DNA of 64,000 nucleotides from Arenicola marina (lineage: Eukaryota; Annelida; Polychaeta; Arenicolidae): positions 31,290,133 to 31,354,132 of the forward strand of contig OZ025263.1 in NCBI GenBank assembly GCA_964019135.1, read 5' to 3'. Shown here one piece after another: positions 1-9,600 of the stretch. Position numbers and translations under genes: made by a program. Each line of letters opens with the position of its first letter. Positions within the stretch are counted from its first letter, which is position 1. A model generated the notes under the pieces. The model ran no database searches and had not been told where the DNA came from. It saw only the letters and a list, made by a program, of their open reading frames with translations.

Positions 1-22
1 GACAGTGATCATGAGGTTGAAA

Positions 23-214
23 CTAGGTCAAGAGACAAGTAACAATTCCGACGACGGCGATGGCCACGTGGACCAGGACCAAGGTGACCATGAAGACAAT
101 GCACCAGCCACGTTCGATGGCGCACCTGGTGCAATGACTATGACAGCCAGACCCGTTACTAGCGCAAGCAAGACTGAATCCATTGTCGCATGAAGGAGAA
201 TGAGAAAGCCTCAA
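23..214 (-). other. Unrecognised short ORF with one hydrophobic segment
   Basis: A 63-codon open frame whose C-terminal half is strongly hydrophobic (roughly residues 39-62, rich in V, I, L), preceded by a Cys/His-rich stretch. It could be a membrane-anchor exon or chance. No family is recognised, and no splice signals or neighbours support it. Confidence 0.12.
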
Positions 215-688
215 GATTGGGTGGAGGAATAGATGCTTAAAATCGCGGAAAAAACTAAGTGAACCTATGCAGACTCCACCAGCGAAGCAACTAAAACAAG
301 ACTATCACATAACGTACTTTTTTCGTAGTTTAGAACCCGCTTTGCGTGAGTTGCGGCCATATAAGCAGTCATTGGCCAAATTTAAAATCCAGACAATTGT
401 GCACGAGATGGCTTATAGCGAAGAATTGCCTCGCGCTCATTGCTCTAATCATTCCAGTGTCTCAGGAAATTGGTCACATGACAGGAGCAGTTATCATGAC
501 TCCGGAGCATATCCTCAAGCCAGTGATCTTACGTACGTTAACCAAGTATAAAGTAACGGAAGAACAACAATTATATCATGCATAAGAAAATAAAGATTTG
601 ATATCATCGAATGCATTTATTTCTTGTCTTCTGGTCAAATGATTTACTTGATTCGAATACAAGGGGAAGTCGCGGACAACAGTTGGAA
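215..688. other. No recognised gene
   Basis: Two overlapping + strand open frames of 79-94 codons (267-585) show no recognisable domain. An AATAAA hexamer lies at 589-594. Nothing else can be supported here. Confidence 0.3.
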
Positions 689-1262
689 TCAATTAATGGC
701 ATGAATGATTTCACCTTGCCATGGAACCTGACCCTTTTCAGATAAAAAATAGTCAGCGAAATCATCCCAAACTCGCATTGCCGCTGTTGTGGGACGATTA
801 CCTCCTAGTTGGCCTGGTTCACGAAGGCCATTCAGTGCTCTATGCTGATCATTTTCATCGGCGATATTATTGTTCTGCTGGAGGTAAATGTGTAGCAAAA
901 TTGTAGCTTTTACCACATGATCCAGAGTGGTCGGGTCGAGTGGCCCTTCTGTAATTGGTGTCTTGCTTGGCAATGTCAGGCGTCAGTCTGGCTAGCAGCT
1001 CGTCAAATTAAGGAATACTCAGCCGGAAATACTGCTGGAATCTGCCTGGATCCTGTCTCAATTGGGGTACTAGTCTGCGGTATTCTACAAAATCAGATCG
1101 TCTTTGGCAAATTGGATGGATCCACCTATTACGTCGCCTTTGCTGCCTCCTCCGAGCCATCATCAACATCCACAGGCCAACAGATCGCCTTCTTCTGACA
1201 CCCATGTGACGGTTTTCTTCATTTTGTCCTTCGTCAACATCAGACATTATCAAATAAAGCAA
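689..1262 (-). mobile_element. Internally deleted Harbinger (PIF/HARBI1-type) transposase remnant
   Basis: Read on the minus strand, 1262-1008 gives the N-terminal part of a HARBI1-like transposase (an Arg-rich stretch, then RWIHPI, a QDPGRFQQYFRLS segment and, past one in-frame TAA at about 1010, FDELLARLTPDIAKQDTNY). Positions 973-689 give the C-terminal end in another frame (LDHVVKATILLH, then an NRPTTAAMRVWDDFADYF segment and VPWQ). The middle of the protein, which carries the DDE catalytic residues, is absent, so this is a non-autonomous deletion derivative. Family assignment comes from remembered conserved motifs. Terminal inverted repeats were not located. Confidence 0.72.
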
Positions 1263-1795
1263 ACGCGTTCACGATTAAAACCTCAATTTCCACGTGCCAG
1301 TTTTAACTTCTCAATGCTTCAATATGTCGTACGCTCAACTCAAAATCGGTCTGACTCTGTGTGCATGCAAAAATCGCACGCAAGTGAAAATTGTCGTCCG
1401 CATCATAAAAAACGGTCGCATTAAAATCGGTCGGTCGGACGCGGTGTGTAGCGACCTTAATGCCGGTGTAGCTTGATGACCTGAACGGCGTGATAAGGTG
1501 TCATTCCTTCAGCAGTCGTAACAACGATCGAAGCATCAGTTCTTCAACAGCTCACGCGGTAAAACGGCGTATACCAACCGAATCAACAACTATTACTATC
1601 GCCACCTAGCGAACATACATTTAGATCATCATTCACAACGGCTCGCATACAAGCCACCCATTAGTTTATAATTGTCATAATGCAAAACAATATCAACGTG
1701 ATCATCTCAACGTTCATGGGCTAAAATTATCGACGCTGATTGGTTGATTCCCAAATCATGAAATTGATCGAAACTTAAGAACATACGCTAAGTTA

Positions 1796-2022
1796 AGAGC
1801 GTGATCGATTCGCCTCTTCCAAACTCTACCTCCCTGATCACACTGAGTGAATGTAGCATAGTTAGCTTCCGCCATCTTGGAATAGTCTAAACCTCCTTCT
1901 CTTCCACCTGCCTGGGCGGAAGGGCATAAGAGGTGCTCCAAGAAGATAAGAGTCGAAACGATCGCATGGCAAGTGCTCTTCTAGAAGAGGTTGAGTTTGG
2001 AAGAGGCGAATCGATCGCGCTC
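1796..2022. mobile_element. Hairpin MITE with TTA target duplication
   Basis: About 32-bp terminal inverted repeats: GAGCGTGATCGATTCGCC and on through CTCTTCCAAACTC at the left, mirrored at 1995-2022. TTA flanks both sides (1793-1795 and 2023-2025). The related copy at 8290 has the uninterrupted target (AAGTTTACAATGCG). A 3-bp TTA duplication is the habit of Harbinger-type elements, so a nearby Harbinger may have moved it. Confidence 0.6.
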
Positions 2023-2144
2023 TTACAATGCGTGGAAAACCGGCCATCCAATAGAGCGATTCAGGCTGTCGATCATTCCCTGACGTCACTGTTGCCTTTA
2101 TCCAATCATGTGACGAAAAGGGGTCTTCCATGTGCGTTATATCG

Positions 2145-2320
2145 GACAAGCAAGTCGGACAAACGAAGCAGCGTGTTCTTGTCAGTTTCAGAGATGAGTA
2201 GGTCTCACCTGTACCTACCATCAGCTATGATTGTCAATTTCATACCCACGAGTAAGGAAAAAGAACTCAAGCGTGGGTGGGGCTTAGTGTCGGAGCCTGG
2301 ATCAGTCTATTGCACTCTTG
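2145..2320. repeat. Dispersed repeat shared with 56826-56904 and 57606-57709
   Basis: The segment from CGGACAAGCAA through TCAGTTTCAGAGATGAG to GGGCTTAGTGTCGGAG is nearly identical to sequence just upstream of gene-B exon 7. There it is split by a solo LTR at 56905-57605. It has no coding capacity. Confidence 0.7.
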
Positions 2321-2606
2321 TTCGAGAAGTTTATTGCAATGAGCTCTGCATCGTGTGATCCGGGCATAATGCACCCCCATCCCCCTCCACTCCCCGGGCC
2401 CCCATGCTAACGCAGAGAGGAGGTATTCTCTAACATGTCTTCCTCGTCTAAAATCGCAATAATTATTGAAATTGATACTGACCTTCTTTTTCATATGTTG
2501 TTATCACAATGCACACTAAGATGCTATTTGTTTGAGATGAAAAAGTTCACGACCTACAGTTCGCATTTTGTTTAATGTTGTATATCTTTGCCGGTGCGGT
2601 CTGAAG

Positions 2607-3278
2607 CTCCTGTGGTCTGTTTGCCGGGTAGTTACCTCCTGGGAGACACATGCCAGCCGTGTCCATCAGGCCAATACCAAAGCAGATCAGGACAGATTGA
2701 GTGTCTGAAATGTCCACCCGGTCATTACCAGTCCCAGTCCAACCAGACGTCATGTGACCAGTGCACTACTGGCACCTACCAATCCGCCGAAGGTATGACG
2801 TCATGCAACCCGTGCATTGCTGGCATGTTCCAGCCGCAGTTGGGACGCTCGAGTTGCTTCCCGTGCGAGTCCGGCACCTTCCAGCCATATCAAGGTCAAA
2901 GCGCCTGCAAGGATTGTCCGGCAGGCAGTTTCCAGAACGACACCGGGCAGAGCGAGTGTTCCCTCTGCGCACCGGGAGAGTTTCAGGGCTTCACGGGACG
3001 GGTAAACTGCTCGCTGTGCCTCCCAGGTCACTTCCAACCGGCGAATGGAAGCCCCAATTGCACAGTGTGTCCTTCTGGAGAGTATCAACCGGAGGAGGGC
3101 ATGGCCGATTGCCTGTTAGCCTCTGCTGGCTTCTATCAGCCCGACCCCGGCGCGCTGACCTTTCACTCCTGTCCCCATGGCCAGTACCAGGAGTACACTG
3201 GGCAACCAAACTGCGATGTGTGTTTAGAAGGACTCAACACGACGGATACCAACTCCACGAGCGTCACCCAGTGCCGAA
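2607..3278 (+). CDS. Gene A exon 1 of the visible set: eleven ephrin-receptor-like Cys modules
   Basis: It encodes a head-to-tail array of 48-bp/16-residue modules with the pattern C-x2-C-x2-G-x-[FY]-Q-x5-GQ-x2-C (GCC2/GCC3 family). The tenth module (around 3100-3165) has lost cysteines ([15 protein letters not shown]), while the others keep them. Several N-x-T/S sites suggest a secreted, glycosylated region. The acceptor is GAAG/CTCC and the donor is GAA/GTGAGT. Both ends are phase 1. Confidence 0.85.
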
Positions 3279-3588
3279 GTGAGTACCGTCATGTTACCAT
3301 GGTAACGCGATGCGTTTATACAGTGATTGCATTGAGTTGTTTCCGTACTAAGGATGTTTAAGTTTAATTGCAGGAGGCCCTTGCCAAGTTGTCGAGATTG
3401 GAAATACCGATGTATATAATCCAATATAGTCAAGTAAATTCCAGTCAACAATAGTTTATTTAACCAAGTAAATACATAAGAAGCAACAAGTGGCATAAAT
3501 AAAACAAGGAACAACTGATTCATTCATAGGGTTGGGATATTCTTGTAAAACCTGATGGTCGCTGACACTAGAGCCACCCATATATATT

Positions 3589-3620
<32 letters not shown>

Positions 3621-3628
3621 AAAAATAA

Positions 3629-3678
<50 letters not shown>

Positions 3679-6600
3679 GCAATAATAATAATCAAATAGT
3701 CCAATACATGATGATCGGTTAGTGTCATTATATTATGTGTTTCGGGATATTTCATGTCAGTACAACATGAAAATATATATCTGGCGATAAAATATGTCGC
3801 CCAGCTCCATGCTATTTTGTCCTGTTCGAGGGCGAAATATTTGGCTCCGGCCGTTTCGAACTTACGCACGATGGTCAATTTTGCGTCTCAATATATAGAG
3901 GGGAGGGAATACCTTTGCCGATCTCCGCCATTGACATCCAGGAATTCTTGGAGATTCGTGATTAGATGTTGGTGACCGCTATCCGTACAATTTCTGGTTG
4001 AACGCGAAGACCCTTTTCCCTATTTACAGCGATCCGTTATACCAATCTGCGAATTCCTCGATATTCGCGATATCCCCCTTAAGGTGTTTTTCGTTTTACT
4101 CTCCCTAATGTTCTTGAGGATTTGCGATTCGCAGGGCGTACCCTCCCCCCCCCCCCCCTATATCAGACTTGTGCCTCTACTATATTTCGTTTATTATACA
4201 GTATTATATATCTTCAGCTCCATGTGATATATCGTTCGGCACATGCTTGAATGGCGGCAAATGTACTGGACCGTACAATACCTCGATGGGGCCTGAATGC
4301 CAGTGCCCATCGGGACTGACAGGCCAGCGATGTGAAGAAGGTAGGCGTCAATTAATATAGACAGGCTAACCATGTGAATAAAGCGGGCGTTAACACTGAC
4401 AGGCTAACCATGTGAAGAAAGCGGTCGTTAAAACTGACAGGCTAACCATGAAGGTGGGCGTTAACACTGATAAGCTAACCATGTAAAGAAAGCGGGCGTT
4501 AACACTGACAGGCTAACGAGGTGAAGAAGGCGGGCGTTAACACTGACAGGCTAACCATGTGAAGAAGGTGGGCGTTAACACTGACAGGCTAACCATGTGA
4601 AGAAAGTGGGTGTTAACACTGACAGGCTAACCATGCGAAGAAGGTGGGCGTTAACACTGACAGGCTTACCATGTGACGAATGTGGGCGTTAGCACTGATA
4701 AGCTTACCATGTGAAGAAGATGGGGCGTTAACACTGACAGGCCAACCATGTGAAGAAGGTAGCCGTTAACACTGACAGGCTAACGATATGAACTGGTAAG
4801 ACATTAATTTTGAAAGTTCAGCAGTGTGGTAGACATTAATATAGATAAGCCAGTGATGTGCATCTGTGGGAATTAATGTTGACAGGCCAATGATGTGAAT
4901 AGAGCAGACATTAATTTCAATGAACCAGTAATGTGACCTGACGAGACAATAATATTGACAGGCCAGTGATGTGAATAGGATAACATTAATATTCACAGGG
5001 AGTGCCCCCTGTGCACCCCCCCCCCCTTCCCTGGATCCACCACTGACTTCGACAGGTTGCATCACAGTGTTTCAGAATACAATTCGTGAACATTTATCAT
5101 TTGCGAACAGATATCGACGAGTGTCTCAATCCGCCATGTAGCAACAAAGGAAAATGTGACAACCTGTTCGGCAGCTATGAGTGTAACTGCGTGGAAGTGA
5201 AAGGCATAACCTATGCTGGACAGCATTGCGAACAAAGTAAGTGTGTAATTAGTCCAAGCGCGTTTTCGTATATGTTGACCAAATGTGCAAACTGTGTATT
5301 TTCATCGTATTGGCGGTAAACTACAGGAACTATCGTATCAAAAACAATCAATAGTGAAGCACGATGTGTAATATTGTTATGTTTCTTAATAAGGTCAATC
5401 TATGAGTTATTATGGACTGATTGACTAATTAATGATAGACTAATTAAAGATCGGCTAATTAATTATGTCATTTCTATTTTTGCACATTTAATGCTACGCC
5501 TAGCTCTCCCAAGGTCGTTCAAGCTTTTTGCTGCTTATTTTACTGTTTAATTGTTGTTCCATTACTGCATTACGCTTTATTTGTTCCCATCGCGTAGAAG
5601 TCACAAGCCGGCCTGTGGTCACCATGGTAACACCCTCCTTCGGCCCCCTCTCGGGTGGTACAGAAATCAACATTACCGGATACAATCTCGACCTGTTCCC
5701 TCCAGTCAGACTGGAAATGGACAATCGCTATCGCTGTGACTACATCGGAAATGCAGAGTAAGCTGTCCATTCCACCTAACTCAAGGCACATGGGTTCGTT
5801 CGGTGATTGTGTGTGTGGTGTGTGTATGTGTGGGTGGGTGAGTGTGTGGTGTGTGTGTGGTGTGTGGTATGTGTGTGTGGTGTGTGTGTGTGGTGTGTGT
5901 GTGTGGTGTGTGTGTGTTTGGTGTGTGTGTGTTTGGTGTGTGGTGTGTGGTGTGTGTGTGTGGTGTGTGTGTGTGGTGTGTGTGTGTTTGGTGTGTGGTG
6001 TGTGTGTGTGGTGTGTGTGTGTGTGGTGTGTGTGTGGTGTGTGTGTGTTTGGTGTGTGGTGTGTGGTGTGTGTGTGTGGTGTGTGTGTGTGTGTGTGTGT
6101 GCGGTGTGTGTGTGCGTGGTGTGTGGGTGTGTGTGGTGTGTGTGTGGGTGTAGGTGTGTGCGGTGTGTGTGTGTGCGTGGTGTGTGTGGTGTGTGTGGTG
6201 TGTGTGTGGGTGTAGGTGTGTGTGGTGTGTGTGTGTGTGTGGTGTGTGTGTGGTGTGTGTGGTGTGTGTGTGTGTGGTGTGTGTGGTGTGTGTGTGCGGT
6301 GTGTGTGTGCGTGGTGTGTGTGGTGTGTGTGGTGTGTGTGTGTGTGTAGGTGTGTGTGGTGTGTGTGTGTGTGTGGTGTGTGTGCGGTGTGTGTGTGGTG
6401 GGGGGGGGGGGGTGAGTGGTGGGGTTGGTGGGGCGAATTGAGGCACACACCATGAAGCATCATTCATTGAAGTCATTCAATCTTTTTTTCCTCTCCTGTC
6501 TATAGCAAACACACGTTCCTGACACCTAGCGGCAACAGTACGGACGAGGACGTTTCGCTCCCCATTGTGGTCGTTTTCCTCGGCGGTCTGCGGGTCAAGA

Positions 6601-9600
6601 CTGACTACACGTTCCAGTACAAGGGAAACCCTAACATCACAGATTTTGAACCCCAGTCGACCCTCCTCGAGTGAGTTTTATTGCGCGAGATTCAGGAAGT
6701 TGCTTGCTGTGATGCGGGGTTGGGTTCGGGTAGGGTTGTGGGGAGGTATGAAGCTCTGGGAAGGGGGGGGGGGGCAGCACTACGTATATTTAGGTATATA
6801 CATATGTACCGCCCAAATTGCCCTTTTTTTCTCCGTCCCTGAAGCAGAAATCATCATTTTTTCTCGATTTGCCTATTGTTTTTTTTTCAAAATTGCAGTT
6901 CTCGACTACGCAGTCCATTTGACATTTTTGATGCCTTTTTAACCACACATTTTTGTCAGTGTCTATTTCGGGTGCCTTTTGTAACTGCACATTTGTCAGT
7001 GTCCATTTTTAGGTGCCTTTTTTAACTACTTGTCAGTGTCCGTTAGAGATGCCTTTTTTAACCAAAAATGCCCTCAATGACCATACGGTTGGCACGTTTT
7101 AGTTACGAAATTTGAACAAACATGAACATGGCATCAAATATGAACGCTGAAAACCGTAAAGCATGGGTACCCCCCGCCCACAAAATTCTAGTTCTGGTTA
7201 GTGACAGTAAAAGTTTGTACATATAAGGAACATATTTGGGTTTGTGTAATATGGCATATACTTTAAGCCTGTAGAAAATTCAGTGTGGCGTCCTTGCTGG
7301 GTCACGTACCGACTAGGCACAACATGCAACCGCTTGGTGTTGTTTTATGCTAAACTCATGGGGCGGATCTTGGGAACACGAACATACACCGTAAAAGTCG
7401 GGTTCTCTGACCCCCCCGCCCCCCGGTCGCAAGTTTTCAGAGAGCACCCCGACACCATTTAGGAAATTCATAGATCGGCCCCTGTAAACTGCATGCCCAT
7501 ATAGTTACCAATTAAAGACGTCATGTTTGAAGTACATAGTTGGGGAAGTGGGGGGGGGGGAATTTTCAGAATATTTCATCTTTTCTAAAGTATTTTCAAT
7601 CAAGCAAAGCGATGACACGTTGTCCGCAGGTTACCACCCAGCCCATTTATTCGAGTATTACGTAGTACCTTCACCGTGTTGTTTCTACTATTCAGGGGCG
7701 GAACAACCGTAACGGTGACGGGTGACTCACTGGATGCAGTCGCCAATCCCAAAGTAGAAGTCACCGTTAAAATTAGTCGCAAGTGGATCATCAACGCTCA
7801 CAGAATACAGTACAACATCACTGAAACACGTTTTCAAGGGGTATTTATGTTTTAATGAATTTATCCGTCATTTATCATCGTTGGTGATAGTAGATGGCCA
7901 CAAATAATGAGGTTGCCACAAACAAATATTGTTGAGAATTTGGTTGGCGTTATAATTACTTGACGTAATTATGCGATGTCGGGTTTACACGGTACGATCA
8001 TTCCTTCAACAGTCGTAACAACGGTCGAAGCATCGGCTGGTCAACAATTAACACGATCAAACCGCGTACCAACCGACTTAACAATTATCCCATATCGCCA
8101 TCTAGCGAACATACCAATCGCGCATCATTCATAACGTCATGCATACAAGCCACGCACACATTCATAACTGTCAGAATGCAAACAATGTCAACGTGATCAT
8201 CTCAACGCTGATTGGCTAAAATGCACGACGCTGATTGGTTGACAATTCCCAAATCGCGAAGTTGATCGAAACCTTAAAACATACAATAAGTTTACAATGC
8301 GTGCAAAAACCGCCCCTCCAATTTCGCAGTTGGTCTAAAAGTTAACTTCGTTGCAATGAACTTTACAACGTATTGCATCGTGTGAACAGGGCATTATGGC
8401 CAAAAACAAACAAGCCATATTCACGTAGTCGCCATATGTACATGGTCGCAATAAACATGTGATCGCCATGAACACGTGGTCGTCATGAACACGTGGTCAC
8501 CATAAACATGTGGTCGCCATGAACACATGGTCGCACTCTCGCATATTGGCCTCTACATACACATGGAAGGAAAGAATGTTTAATAGCTATGATAAAAACA
8601 GATAAATCCTGCATGTGACATTAGTATTTCCTCTTCCAGCGATGTGTGCGTGGTGCTAACGCCAGCGCGAACATCATGTGTCTGACACCCGATATGACCA
8701 CCGGGGTTCCCGTAGACATCAGGAATGCCACGGAAAGCAACCCCAATGGCACAGTGGATTACAGCACCGACGACGTAGAAGTCGGTTTTTTTATTGGTTT
8801 CAAACTGGATGGCGTCGCGGACTTCAAGAATATCAGCAACAGTTCTAACCCGGCGTTGGCCGCCAAGGGCTTGTTGAAAATCACCCCCCTTCCAGTAGTG
8901 ATACGAAACCCAGAAACACCAGTTGAATACGACCCCGAGATGCCCTACATACTCTACGTAAGTCTCGCCTCGGGTGTCATAGCTTTCTTACTGACAACAA
9001 CACGTTGAATACATGCCATGATTCCTAATGGATGGGAGAAGGTGTGTGTGTGTGTGTGGGGGGGGGGGGGGTTACTTACATGTTTTTGTCGCAGCGCGGG
9101 GCCATTTTTTTGGGTTTATTAAGACGAGTGCAACTGTATATTAATCAGGTTTTATGCAACATCGTGCCATTGTCTCGGGCGGTTTCTTGTTCCAGTTTAG
9201 CCTTCATGTGCATGAAAAACCCACTAATATTATTAATATTAATTTTTCCCGTTACATTATTTTTTCGGGTTTGCTTGCCTCGGTCTTAGCGCGTGTTTTG
9301 ACGTTTCTGATATCATCTCAGGGCGACAGTTTATCGGGAGTCGACGTAGCGGACTATCGCGTGGAGGTCGGCGATGGAACATGTAGCATTACGGACTTGG
9401 CGCAGTCCTCTTTAACATGTAGCCTACCCCCACCCACGCCTGGTCGACGCCCCGACAGCGGCGATGAGGGAGACGTGCGGGAAGTATGGGTAAGTGAGAT
9501 AGTATTCTTTCCGGCATAACGTGTAACCCCCATAGGCCTGTCCAGGGGGGGGGGGGCGGCACAGGGGGCACTTGTCGCCCCGTTCAAACCCAAAGATATA

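Larger units (their letters stand above)
1480..2368. mobile_element. MITE copy 1 (family shared with 7976-8396), itself carrying insertions
   Basis: The outer parts (about 1480-1792 and 2026-2060, 2320-2368) align with 7976-8396. They share the CATTCCTTCARCAGTCGTAA start, the ATCGCCAYCTAGCGAACATA block and a right end reading GCATCGTGTGA-CGGGCAT. Weak terminal inverted repeats fit a TTCACACGATGCA-like end. No coding capacity is seen. It is interrupted by a hairpin MITE (1796-2022) and contains a repeat (2145-2320) also found near gene B. Confidence 0.55.

Noticed and set aside
4310-5000. Regularly spaced repeats that could suggest a CRISPR array
   Set aside because: The units are contiguous with no unique spacers, derive from an exon end, and the genome is eukaryotic.
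5655-6476. Long open frames of Cys/Val (+) or His/Thr/Pro (-)
   Set aside because: They are translations of the TG-rich simple repeat in a gene A intron and have no domain or splice support.
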